13,686 nt of DNA. Origin: Bacillota bacterium. GTDB taxonomy: Bacteria > Bacillota > Clostridia > UBA1381. The position numbers and the translations under genes are program-made. Numbering within the stretch: the first letter of the stretch is position 1; every line of letters starts with the position of its first letter. The notes beneath the pieces were generated by a model. That model did not search any database and was not told where the DNA came from. It was given only the letters and a program-made list of their open reading frames with translations. Location of the stretch: positions 1-13,686 of the forward strand of contig JAJQAT010000138.1 in assembly GCA_021203665.1 (NCBI GenBank), given 5' to 3'. Below, in pieces: positions 1 through 7,856 of the stretch.

Positions 1-62
1 TTACTGTAGGAGCATATGATGCTGATTATGTAATGTTGGATTGCATTACAATTACACCGTAA
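1..62 (+). CDS. C-terminal end of an upstream protein (partial)
   Basis: The frame that starts at base 3 is open from the window edge to a TAA at 60-62. It reads TVGAYDADYVMLDCITITP, an alternation of hydrophobic and polar residues like the last strands of a beta-rich domain. The other two forward frames are closed by stops near the left edge. The stop lies 19 bases before the next start, as expected for a preceding gene in the same transcript. Only about 19 residues are visible, so no family can be named, and a chance open stretch of this length is possible. Confidence 0.4.
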   Translation, partial: TVGAYDADYVMLDCITITP

Positions 63-81
63 AATAGGAGAGTATATAATT

Positions 82-3036
82 ATGAGAAATAAAAATCGAA
101 TTATTCCTCTTGCTTTATGTGCTGCTCTTGTCTTTCAATGTGCTACCACAGCATTTGCGGCAACGGATAAAAATGTACATATTTGGTTTAGCTATACATC
201 GGGAACAACTTCAGGTGGAAGTTCATATGCAGGTGGCGGCAGCGGCACATTTAGTTCTGATAATGACAATCAGAATGGGTTTGATTCTGTAGCAGGACTT
301 TTGACGAGTATCGCATCAGGCTCAATAACAAATAAGAACAGTGTTACATTTGTTTTAGATAATAGTAAGGATATAACTATTCGCTTAAATCCAAACTATA
401 ATACTGATGAAACTATATCTTCAAAGGTTGTAATTAAAGGTTCATCAGAAAGTAGCGATGCAGAAACAGAAGAAGTCTCTTTAATGGTAGAAGAGTCAGA
501 GGAAACAAGTGATATTGAAATTACTAATTCAGGCACATTTACAATCCAAAAAAACTGGAGCAGTGGTGGCAAAGATGTCAACCTTATATTTGCAAACGGA
601 TTGGAAGTTGGTAACAATTCGACGGTGGTTCTTGAACAGAATAGCAGCAGTGATAGTTCAGGACCGAATATTACCTATCAATTTAATGATAATGTAACCG
701 TTGAGGGTTCTCTTACTCTGAGCGGCAACGGAACCGGCTTGGGTACAACAAACCTGTCTGCCGGTAATGGTGCGGACGGAGATATAACGTTTGCAAACGG
801 AAAGGGCTTTGTTGTTAAAAACGGCGGCAAGCTGACGGTCGGCAATGTGAATATTTCACAGACATCAGGCGATAATACTGAAACTCCGCTTATAACGGTT
901 GAGGACGGCGGTTCTCTTACTCTTACAACCGACGGCGGCTACAGCTATAGTGTTATGAACGCATCCGGTACAGCGATAAAGCTTGAATCCGGTGCGGAGG
1001 CGACTATTAGCTATGGCGCAATTTCTTCATCGTCCGGTGTGGCTATAGAGGTTGCAAACGGTGCGGAGTTGGAATTTACCGTTAATTCTAACAACACAGA
1101 TTACACAACAGGATATACAGTAGTTACAACCACCGCCGAATCTGAAGACGCAATCTCCCTCGCGTCCGGTTCAACCGTCACAATCGATGACGTATCGTAC
1201 ACGGTAAGCGATACCGTAGCCGAGGGTGCGTCGAACTACGTCGATAACGACGGACTGCTGCATTTGACAAGCGGCGCGACCGTGACGGTTTCGGATGATT
1301 CCGTGACGCTTGACGATATATTGGCGAATCTCGTTCTTGATGGCGCGGATTGTGCCGTGGAGAGCGATGATGATGACAGCACCTATACAATAACGAGCGT
1401 CAGCGATGTTATCGGTGATGACGCGACCGAGGGAACCGGCGGCACGTTGGTTGCCGAAAGCGAGGATGACGAGGAAGCGGAAATCGCCGAGGACACATAC
1501 GCAATCACCGCAGCCGGCATAGGTAATCTTTACCTTGCCGCGGTGCAGGAGTATGTGGAAAGCGTTGATAATGATGATGTGACAACGATCGAATACGCAA
1601 GACAGGACACCTTCGTCGGCGGCTATGACAGTGAAACCGAGAAGCTCACATACGAGATAGAGCCGCGTATAGTTTATACGTTAAAGGATTCAAACGGCGA
1701 TGTTATAAGCACGGATTACGAGGTAATAGACCTTTCCGGCATAGAGGCGAGCGTTACCGTTACGCTTCCGGACGATGCCAAAAAGGTGTGGAGCGACAGC
1801 TTTGATACGGTTCAGGCATCGCATACCTACGGCAGCAATGTTGAGTATTTATCCCCGACATCAACTACCGACAGTACAATAACCTACACCACAGAGAACG
1901 GCTTTTCGGAGTGGGTGCTGTATTTGGCAAGCACCTCATCCGATGATTCGGCGCAGAACATAACCGTGACGTACAGCGCATACAAGACCGATGAAGACGG
2001 TGACGGCGAAGCGGAAACGGTTGTTCCGGGCAAGTATTATATCAACGTTACGGGCGACGGCGATATTTACAGATTCATGGCGGCGCAGCTTATGTTCGAC
2101 CTTGAATCCTCCGACGCAATCGCGTACACGATTGAGCCGGTGACGGATAACGGCGTGTCTATGACTACATCATCCACCGCCGACGGCACGGTGTATGAGT
2201 TTAATATGGACACCACCTCCGCCGCAAGCCAAACGGTTGATTCCAGCGAGACGTTCGCGATAGGCATTGTGACGTTCACAGGCGTGGGTACGGTGGATTC
2301 GTTCGGCGTTGACTCGTCCTACAGCGATAACATGGTTCAGGCGGCTGTTAAGGACAGCGTTGATAACAATATAGTCAAGACCTACACAGTGGGCGGCTCG
2401 ACAAGCACTTCGACAAGCGGAAACCTCAATATATCGGCTCAGCTTACAGATATTGAGCTTTCACTTGACACTGTAAATCTTACCATAAACGTGGTATTCC
2501 CGAACAGCGTTGATGAGCAAATCGCGGATTATACCGATATGCAGATTAATTTGAGCAATGTCCTTGGCGACGATACAATCAATCTCGGCAGCGGTGTTTC
2601 AAATGTGACATATGACCAGGTTACAATAGACGGCACGGATTACAACGCGTATATCGCAACCGCGACCGTGCCCAAGAATTACGCGACAAAGCTTGAATTT
2701 GTCGGCGCGGGCTACAGAACCTACAGAACGTCAATCACTCCGACGGACGACGCGGCTGTAACCGTATGGAATAACGCGATGGACAGCGAGGATACCGTTG
2801 TTATAGACGAAAGCTATGACGCAATGGGCGGCGTTAAGGATGACGTAACCTTCCTCGCGGGCGATATAGTTGCGAACGACCTAATCGACCTATGGGATTT
2901 GTCCGCGGTAGTATCGTACTTCGGTAAGGAAACCGACACAACAGCGGTTGACGCATTCGCAAAGTACGACCTGAACCGCGACGGCAAGGTTGATTCGAGA
3001 GATATTGCGATGGTACTTGTTTCTTGGAACTATTAA
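82..3036 (+). CDS. Secreted surface protein with solenoid-like repeats and C-terminal dockerin
   Basis: The 984-residue product starts with a clear signal peptide: basic residues 2-6, a hydrophobic core at about 7-20 and probable cleavage after AFA at 24-26. No lipobox or LPXTG anchor is seen. Residues about 150-420 repeat a short pattern of turn plus strand (NGLEVGNNSTVVL, NGGKLTV, DGGSLTL, SGAEATI, SGSTVTI, SGATVTV), suggesting a beta-solenoid stalk. Residues about 650-770 and 785-905 look like beta-sandwich domains, the first possibly cohesin-like. The end carries a dockerin-type pair of loops. The second (963-974, DLNRDGKVDSRD) has calcium ligands at positions 1, 3, 5, 9 and 12; the first (928-939) lacks the usual Asn/Asp at position 3. 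The protein is strongly acidic. AGGAGAG at 66-72 sits 9 bases before the ATG. It is probably an extracellular adhesin or scaffold-associated protein; no catalytic domain is recognised. Base composition shifts inside the gene (see findings). Confidence 0.85.
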   Translation: MRNKNRIIPLALCAALVFQCATTAFAATDKNVHIWFSYTSGTTSGGSSYAGGGSGTFSSDNDNQNGFDSVAGLLTSIASGSITNKNSVTFVLDNSKDITIRLNPNYNTDETISSKVVIKGSSESSDAETEEVSLMVEESEETSDIEITNSGTFTIQKNWSSGGKDVNLIFANGLEVGNNSTVVLEQNSSSDSSGPNITYQFNDNVTVEGSLTLSGNGTGLGTTNLSAGNGADGDITFANGKGFVVKNGGKLTVGNVNISQTSGDNTETPLITVEDGGSLTLTTDGGYSYSVMNASGTAIKLESGAEATISYGAISSSSGVAIEVANGAELEFTVNSNNTDYTTGYTVVTTTAESEDAISLASGSTVTIDDVSYTVSDTVAEGASNYVDNDGLLHLTSGATVTVSDDSVTLDDILANLVLDGADCAVESDDDDSTYTITSVSDVIGDDATEGTGGTLVAESEDDEEAEIAEDTYAITAAGIGNLYLAAVQEYVESVDNDDVTTIEYARQDTFVGGYDSETEKLTYEIEPRIVYTLKDSNGDVISTDYEVIDLSGIEASVTVTLPDDAKKVWSDSFDTVQASHTYGSNVEYLSPTSTTDSTITYTTENGFSEWVLYLASTSSDDSAQNITVTYSAYKTDEDGDGEAETVVPGKYYINVTGDGDIYRFMAAQLMFDLESSDAIAYTIEPVTDNGVSMTTSSTADGTVYEFNMDTTSAASQTVDSSETFAIGIVTFTGVGTVDSFGVDSSYSDNMVQAAVKDSVDNNIVKTYTVGGSTSTSTSGNLNISAQLTDIELSLDTVNLTINVVFPNSVDEQIADYTDMQINLSNVLGDDTINLGSGVSNVTYDQVTIDGTDYNAYIATATVPKNYATKLEFVGAGYRTYRTSITPTDDAAVTVWNNAMDSEDTVVIDESYDAMGGVKDDVTFLAGDIVANDLIDLWDLSAVVSYFGKETDTTAVDAFAKYDLNRDGKVDSRDIAMVLVSWNY

Positions 3037-3093
3037 AACTATTAATATAGTGTCCTCCGAGAATATTACTTTTGGTAAGTGTATTCTTGTGTG

Positions 3094-3127
3094 AAAACGG
3101 CAGCGGAAAACCGCTGCCGTTTTTTTT
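3094..3127 (+). terminator. Intrinsic terminator of the surface-protein gene
   Basis: A perfect 10-bp stem (ACGGCAGCGG at 3097-3106 with CCGCTGCCGT at 3111-3120) has an AAAA loop and is followed by a run of T to 3127. It lies 58 bases after the surface-protein stop, which separates that gene from the next transcript. Confidence 0.9.
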
Positions 3128-3138
3128 GTGCCGTATGT

Positions 3139-3315
3139 CCCTCATCCGTCGGCTCCGCCGACACCTTCCCCCAGGGGAAGGCTTAGGGTTTGCAGTGAAT
3201 TTGATTAGCCTTCCCTTGGGGGTGAACGATTTGCAAGGCAAATCGTAGGCGTAGAGCTTTGCTCGTAGCCGTAGCAAAAAGGTGGCACACGCCGCAGGTG
3301 GGTGACGGATGAGGG
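3139..3315. repeat. Palindromic MITE-like element 1
   Basis: The ends are perfect 12-bp inverted repeats: CCCTCATCCGTC at 3139-3150 and its complement at 3304-3315. Inside, the left arm (CACCTTCCCCCAGGGGAAGG, ending 3181) is mirrored by the right half (GCCTTCCCTTGGGGG at about 3208-3222 and AAGGTGG before 3290). The right half is interrupted by a stretch containing the hairpin CGATTTGC-AAG-GCAAATCG (3227-3245). No open frame of coding character is present. The pattern resembles non-autonomous palindromic repeats scattered between genes in gut Clostridia; that family assignment is from memory, and copy number cannot be judged from this window. Confidence 0.7.
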
Positions 3316-3346
3316 ATTGCGCCGCACTTCTGTCTATGCTCTGCAA

Positions 3347-3500
3347 GGCTCCCTTGTTAAAGGGAGCTGTCGCCGTAGGCGACTGAGGGATTCATTCCCG
3401 CACCTCGTAGAGGGCGCCCATTGGGCGCCGAATCCCTCCACCTTTTTGACTTTGCAAAGCAAAGTCAATGAGGTCCGCCCGACCCTTTAACAAGGGAGGC
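3347..3500. repeat. Palindromic MITE-like element 2
   Basis: Terminal inverted repeats of 18 bp match at 17 positions: GGCTCCCTTGTTAAAGGG at 3347-3364 and CCCTTTAACAAGGGAGGC at 3483-3500. Nested inside are a near-perfect palindrome GGCGCCCA-T-TGGGCGCC (3413-3429), GAATCCCTC opposite GAGGGATTC, and a hairpin GACTTTGC-AAA-GCAAAGTC in the right half. The ends differ from element 1, so this is a second family rather than a copy. A short open frame crossing both elements has no coding features and is not annotated. Confidence 0.7.
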
Positions 3501-3579
3501 TAACGTCCGCGTTTGCGGCGGCGAAACGTCCCGCAAAATGCGCTTTTCACAAAAAACGCAAGGAATTGAAAGATAACTA

Positions 3580-3608
3580 TTGAAAAATCTGTATTTTTGC
3601 GATATAAT
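3580..3608 (+). promoter_or_regulatory. Sigma-A type promoter of the threonine ammonia-lyase operon
   Basis: TTGAAA (3580-3585), a 17-base spacer and a perfect TATAAT (3603-3608) predict transcription from about 3615. This leaves a leader of only about 33 bases before the ATG at 3648, with no room for a riboswitch or T-box. It also rules out an upstream TTG start at 3597, which would lie inside the promoter. Confidence 0.85.
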
Positions 3609-3647
3609 TATACGATAAGGATAACCGACGAAAGGAATTGTAAAAAA

Positions 3648-4856
3648 ATGGATTTGGATTTAAAGCAAATTGAACTTGCGGCAAAGCGTTTGGGGTCGAC
3701 GATTCACAGAACAAAAATCGAGTCGTCAAAAACATTCTCCGATATGACGGGCGGAGAAATATATTTGAAATTTGAAAATCAGCAAAAGACAGGCTCGTTC
3801 AAAATAAGGGGCGCGTCAAATAAAATCGCGGCGCTTGTCGAGAGAGGGGAAATAACCTCGGCGGTTGCGTCGTCGGCGGGCAATCACGCGCAGGGCGTGG
3901 CTTACGCGTCGCACGTACACGGGATTCCCGCGACAATAGTAATGCCCAAATCAACGCCTATCGCAAAGGTAAGCGCGACCGAGGGCTACGGCGCGAAGGT
4001 GGTGCTGTACGGCGACTGCTATGACGATGCCTACAACAAAGCCGTTGAAATTCAGGAAAAGGAGGGCGCTACATTTCTGCACCCGTATGACGATATAGAG
4101 GTTATGGCGGGTCAGGGCACTCTCGGCATTGAGATTTTAGAGGATTTGCCCACGGTTGACATAGTAATCGTTCCCGCGGGCGGCGGCGGACTTTTGGCGG
4201 GAGTCGCGGCGTGTATAAAGCAGATAAATCCGCGCGTTAAAATAATCGGTGTTCAAGCCGAGGGCGCGCCGGCTATAAGTATGTCATTCAAGCAGAAAAA
4301 GCTTGTCACCACCGATTCCGCTACAACCATTGCCGACGGTATCGCGGTAAAGGTTCCCGGAACAAATACGGTTGAGCTTATAAATAAGTATGCCGACGAT
4401 GTTGTAACCGTTTCGGACGCGGAAATTTCAGCCGCGATACTTCTTCTTTTGGAGCGTACAAAGCAGGTTGTCGAGCCGGCGGGCGCAACTCCGCTTGCCG
4501 CGGTGCTGAACGGCAAGGTTGACGTTAAGGGCAAAAAGGTAGCCTGTGTTCTGTCCGGCGGTAATATCGACGTGAGCTTTATTCAGAGAATTATCGAGCT
4601 TGGTCTTGCCTCGCGTGAGAGAAAGCTCAAGTTCAGAACAACACTTCTTGATATTCCCGGAAGCCTGGAGCATCTTTCGAGGGTGTTGTCGGACGAGAAC
4701 GCGAATATTATTATGGTTCTGTATGACCTTTGGAGCGCGGACCTTGACCCGAACGAGGCTATTATCCATATCGCCTGCGAGGTCGGCGGCAAGGAGCACG
4801 GCGAGAGAACCGTTAAGGCTCTTGAAAAGCATGGTTATAAGGTGACAAAGGAATAG
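3648..4856 (+). CDS. ilvA: Threonine ammonia-lyase (threonine dehydratase) with C-terminal ACT domain
   Basis: This is a PLP enzyme of fold type II that deaminates L-threonine to 2-oxobutanoate and ammonia, the entry to isoleucine synthesis or a step of threonine catabolism. The product of 402 residues shows the PLP lysine in GSFKIRGA (K52), the SAGNHAQG substrate loop (S76-N79) and the glycine-rich phosphate loop GGGGLLAG (178 onward). An ACT-like regulatory domain follows from about residue 325 (TTLLDIPGSLEHLSRVL), giving the short single-ACT architecture common in Firmicutes. The ATG at 3648 is chosen because GAAAGG (3630-3635) precedes it and the promoter ends at 3608. The HD-domain gene follows after 3 bases. 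Whether it is biosynthetic (ilvA) or catabolic (tdcB) cannot be decided from sequence, and no other ilv gene is nearby. Confidence 0.93.
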   Translation: MDLDLKQIELAAKRLGSTIHRTKIESSKTFSDMTGGEIYLKFENQQKTGSFKIRGASNKIAALVERGEITSAVASSAGNHAQGVAYASHVHGIPATIVMPKSTPIAKVSATEGYGAKVVLYGDCYDDAYNKAVEIQEKEGATFLHPYDDIEVMAGQGTLGIEILEDLPTVDIVIVPAGGGGLLAGVAACIKQINPRVKIIGVQAEGAPAISMSFKQKKLVTTDSATTIADGIAVKVPGTNTVELINKYADDVVTVSDAEISAAILLLLERTKQVVEPAGATPLAAVLNGKVDVKGKKVACVLSGGNIDVSFIQRIIELGLASRERKLKFRTTLLDIPGSLEHLSRVLSDENANIIMVLYDLWSADLDPNEAIIHIACEVGGKEHGERTVKALEKHGYKVTKE

Positions 4857-4859
4857 GCT

Positions 4860-6047
4860 ATGATTAAAAAATCTCTTATTTCACTGATGTACGAGGCGGC
4901 GTCGATACAGCGCTGGAACGACCATATCCGTCCCTGGACGGGGTTTACCGAGCTTGACAAGCAGGCTCATAAGATGTTCTACGCCTATGTTCTCGCGAAG
5001 TGCGAGGGTGACGGAGTGGATTGGATTAAGCTTGCCGAGGGCGGAATTTTCGAGTTTTTCCACCGTATTATATTGACGGATATAAAGCCGCCTATTTATC
5101 ACAAGCTTGTCAAGGAAAAGGGAGAGCAGATTGACAGCTGGGTGCTTTCCGAATTAAAGGAGCATATGGAGGGCATCGGCGGCGGATTTTTCGGTAGGAT
5201 GGAAAGATATTACCGCGAAAAGGACTATTCGTCTCTTGAAAAGCAGATTTTAAAGGCGGCGCATTACCACGCGAGTAATTGGGAATTTAAAATTATATAT
5301 CCGATGAATCCCGAAACCTTCGGCATCGAGCAGGTAAAGACCGAAATGGCGCAGGGACTGGCGGCGTGCGATACGTTCAAGGGCTTTCGTTATTTTGCGG
5401 GCAGCGAATATTTGCAGCGGTTTTTATCGCTTATAGGTAAGCTCAGGTATCAGCAGCGTTGGTCAAAGGCGGTGAGAATGCCGCAGACATTTGTTATGGG
5501 GCATATGCTTGTCGTGGCGATACTTTCGTATTTTATGACGCTCGAGCTTGACAATCCGTGCGGAAAAAGACTTCAAAACAACTTTTTCGCCGGACTTTTC
5601 CATGACCTGCCCGAGGTTTTGACGCGCGATATTGTGTCGCCCGTCAAGAACAGCGTAAAGGGACTGGACAGCATCATCAGCGAAATAGAGGACGAGCAGA
5701 TGAAGGAGGTTATATATCCTCTTCTGCCGCCGTCGTGGCACGGCGAGATTGAGTATTATACTCAGAATGAGTTTGACTCGAAAATAATCGATAACGGCGC
5801 GGTAAAAACGGTTACGTCGGATATTGTAAACGAAAAATACAACGATGATAAATTCAATCCGATTGACGGACAAATTATCCGCGGCTGCGACCATCTTTCG
5901 GCATATATCGAGGCGTATATGTCGCTCAATTACGGCATAATGTCCGACCAGATGATGAGCGGCTACACGCATTTGAAGGAAAGATATAAGGATAAGATTA
6001 TCGGCGGAATTAATTTCAGCGAATTATTTGACTATTTTGAATTATGA
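4860..6047 (+). CDS. HD-domain phosphohydrolase, YfbR-like, apparent tandem duplication
   Basis: The 395-residue cytosolic protein has a convincing metal-dependent HD hydrolase domain in its C-terminal half: QRW (199-201), H215, the HD pair H248-D249 in GLFHDLPEVLTRDIVSPV, and a late aspartate D344 in CDHLSAY. This order and the segment after HD resemble YfbR-type 5'-deoxynucleotidases, so a nucleotide phosphatase role is a reasonable inference. The N-terminal half repeats the scaffold: QRW at 17-19, a histidine at H37, and GIFEFFHRIILTDIKPPI at 62-79, which aligns without gaps to the HD segment but has E-F where H-D should be. The first copy is therefore probably non-catalytic. AAAGGA (4847-4852) overlaps the end of ilvA and is 7 bases from the ATG. 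The stop overlaps the recX start, so the three genes are likely coupled. The substrate is unknown. Confidence 0.8.
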   Translation: MIKKSLISLMYEAASIQRWNDHIRPWTGFTELDKQAHKMFYAYVLAKCEGDGVDWIKLAEGGIFEFFHRIILTDIKPPIYHKLVKEKGEQIDSWVLSELKEHMEGIGGGFFGRMERYYREKDYSSLEKQILKAAHYHASNWEFKIIYPMNPETFGIEQVKTEMAQGLAACDTFKGFRYFAGSEYLQRFLSLIGKLRYQQRWSKAVRMPQTFVMGHMLVVAILSYFMTLELDNPCGKRLQNNFFAGLFHDLPEVLTRDIVSPVKNSVKGLDSIISEIEDEQMKEVIYPLLPPSWHGEIEYYTQNEFDSKIIDNGAVKTVTSDIVNEKYNDDKFNPIDGQIIRGCDHLSAYIEAYMSLNYGIMSDQMMSGYTHLKERYKDKIIGGINFSELFDYFEL

Positions 6048-6523
6048 GATATGACAAGGAACAAAGGGAATTGACCCTTGAAGAGGCAAAGGATAAGGCG
6101 CTGCGGCTTTTGGAGTTTCGCGCTCACAGCGAAAAGGAACTTGCGGATAAGCTGAAAAGAGCGGGCGCAAAGGAATCCGATATAGAGGAGATTCTTGAAT
6201 TTTGCCGCGATTACGGCTTCGTGAACGACAGAAGCTACGCTCTTTCAAAGGCGAGAGATTTAAAGAACCTAAAAAAATACGGTGTAAGGCGTATAAAGTC
6301 GGAGCTTTACAGCAAGGGTATTCCGGCGGAATATATCGAGGAGGCTGTGTCGGAGCTTGACTATGAGGAAAACGACCTTTTGCCGTTGGTTAGGAAAAAG
6401 CTTAAAGGCGATTTTGAAAAGAAAAACGTGGATAAGTGTATAAGGTATTTCATATACCGCGGATACAGCTTTTCGGATATTAAAAGCTGTATCGAAAATA
6501 TCAAACAGGAATATGGAGAATAG
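6044..6523 (+). CDS. recX: Regulatory protein RecX
   Basis: RecX binds RecA filaments and modulates recombination and the SOS response. The 159-residue product is all-helical, with the typical three-helix repeats: LRLLEFRAHSEKELADKL near the start, the diagnostic DYGFVNDRSYALSKARD segment, then YGVRRIKSELYSKGIPAEYI. Length is normal for the short form. The ATG sits in an ATGA overlap with the HD gene and has no Shine-Dalgarno of its own, which suggests translational coupling. A TTG at 6071 with AAGGA ten bases upstream is a possible alternative start and would remove nine residues. recA is not in the window, and no LexA-type operator was recognised. Confidence 0.9.
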   Translation: MRYDKEQRELTLEEAKDKALRLLEFRAHSEKELADKLKRAGAKESDIEEILEFCRDYGFVNDRSYALSKARDLKNLKKYGVRRIKSELYSKGIPAEYIEEAVSELDYEENDLLPLVRKKLKGDFEKKNVDKCIRYFIYRGYSFSDIKSCIENIKQEYGE

Positions 6524-6527
6524 ATTT

Positions 6528-7853
6528 ATGTATAACATCGGTCTTGTTTCGCTCGGCTGCGCGAAAAATCAGACGGACGCCGAAATAATGCTGGGTATAC
6601 TTGCGGAGGACGGCTTTAATATAACATACGACCCGTCCGAAGCGGACGTAATAATAGTGAATACCTGCGGCTTTATCGAGTCCGCAAAGCAGGAATCAAT
6701 AGACGCCATACTTGAAATGGCTCAGTATAAAGAGGAAAGATGCAAGCTGCTCATAGCGACGGGCTGCCTTGCGGAACGATACAGCAGTGATATTTTGATT
6801 GAGCTGCCGGAGGTGGACGCGATAGTCGGCACCGGCGATTACGATAAAATCGCGCAGGTAATACGCGCCGCGTTTGACGGCGAAAAAAAGGTAATATGCG
6901 GACATAGGGACAGAACTCCGGAGGAGAGGCTTCCGAGGATATTATCCACGCCGCCGTACACGGCGTATCTGAAGATTGCCGACGGCTGCGACAATAACTG
7001 CACCTATTGCGCGATTCCCTTGATACGCGGACATTTTCGGAGCAGAAAAACGGAGGACGTAGTCGATGAGGCGCGGCGTCTCGCGCAAAGCGGTGTAAAG
7101 GAGCTTATATTAATCGCGCAGGACACCACGCGCTACGGTGTGGATTTGTACGGCAAATACAGCCTTGACGCTCTTTTGGAGGAGCTTGTCAAAATCGACG
7201 GTATAGAATGGATAAGAGTGCATTATTATTATCCCGAGGCGATTACGGAAAGCCTTATAGACACAATGGCAAGGTATGATAAGATATGCAATTACATAGA
7301 TATGCCCGTCCAGCACGGAAATAACGATATTTTGAGAAGAATGGCGCGGCGCACAACGCGGGAGGAAATGCTCGAAAAAATAAAATACATCAGGGAGAAA
7401 ATTCCCGACTGCACAATAAGAACGTCAATCATAGTCGGATTTCCGGGCGAAACGGAGGAGCAGTTTAACGACCTTTGCGAGTTTGTAAAAGAAGTGAGGT
7501 TTGACAGAATGGGTGTTTTCACATATTCGCAGGAGGAGGACACCGCCGCGGCGGATTTCCCGAATCAAATAGACGAGGAAATCAAGGAAAGCCGCCTTGA
7601 CACTCTTATGACGATACAGCAGGGTATTTCGCTTGAGCTGAACAAAGCAAAGCTCGGAAAGACGGTTGAGGTGCTTGTTGAGGGCTATGACGAGGACAGC
7701 TTTTTGTTCTGCGGCAGGAGCCGCGGCGACAGCATCGATGTTGACGGCAAGGTATATTTCGCCACGGAGGAAGATGTTAATGCGGGCGATATTATAAAGG
7801 TAAAGATTTTGGACGCGGACGAGTACGACCTAACGGGTCAGGCGGAGGTGTAA
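6528..7853 (+). CDS. rimO: Ribosomal protein S12 methylthiotransferase RimO
   Basis: RimO is a radical-SAM enzyme with two iron-sulfur clusters that methylthiolates an aspartate of ribosomal protein S12. The N-terminal UPF0004 domain supplies the three cluster cysteines C11 (SLGCAKNQ), C47 (NTCGF) and C80 (TGCLAERY). The radical-SAM motif CxxxCxxC is at C154, C158 and C161 (DGCDNNCTYC). A TRAM-like domain ends the protein, from about residue 378 (LGKTVEVLVEGYD). The start at 6528 (441 residues) is preferred to an in-frame ATG at 6513 because GGAGAA (6515-6520) lies at good distance from 6528, whereas 6513 has AGGA only two bases away. The SLGCAKNQTD segment favours RimO over MiaB. Confidence 0.94.
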   Translation: MYNIGLVSLGCAKNQTDAEIMLGILAEDGFNITYDPSEADVIIVNTCGFIESAKQESIDAILEMAQYKEERCKLLIATGCLAERYSSDILIELPEVDAIVGTGDYDKIAQVIRAAFDGEKKVICGHRDRTPEERLPRILSTPPYTAYLKIADGCDNNCTYCAIPLIRGHFRSRKTEDVVDEARRLAQSGVKELILIAQDTTRYGVDLYGKYSLDALLEELVKIDGIEWIRVHYYYPEAITESLIDTMARYDKICNYIDMPVQHGNNDILRRMARRTTREEMLEKIKYIREKIPDCTIRTSIIVGFPGETEEQFNDLCEFVKEVRFDRMGVFTYSQEEDTAAADFPNQIDEEIKESRLDTLMTIQQGISLELNKAKLGKTVEVLVEGYDEDSFLFCGRSRGDSIDVDGKVYFATEEDVNAGDIIKVKILDADEYDLTGQAEV

Positions 7854-7856
7854 TGT

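Noticed and set aside
36..65. Possible promoter TTGGAT-N18-TAAAAT before the surface-protein gene
   Set aside because: The -35 is poor and the predicted transcript start would fall at or after the ribosome-binding site at 66-72.
2834..3346. Minus-strand open frame of 170 codons
   Set aside because: It overlaps the dockerin end of a well-supported gene, the terminator and the repeats, and its product is arginine/serine-rich low-quality sequence.
3302..3490. Open frame of 62 codons across the two palindromic elements
   Set aside because: It lies wholly in repeat sequence, begins inside the terminal repeat of element 1, and has no ribosome-binding site or recognisable domain.
3128..3579. CRISPR array or transposase gene in the repeat region
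   Set aside because: The repeats are inverted rather than direct and regularly spaced, and no transposase-like frame is present.
3597..3647. TTG at 3597 as start of threonine ammonia-lyase
   Set aside because: It precedes the -10 box and the predicted transcription start, so it would not be in the mRNA.
4428..4832. Minus-strand and alternative-frame ORFs inside ilvA, the HD gene, rimO, pgsA and valS
   Set aside because: All are shadows of conserved genes, with no independent ribosome-binding sites or domain signatures.
6513..6527. Upstream ATG as rimO start
   Set aside because: AGGA is only two bases from it, while the ATG at 6528 has a well-placed GGAGAA and gives the canonical N-terminus.
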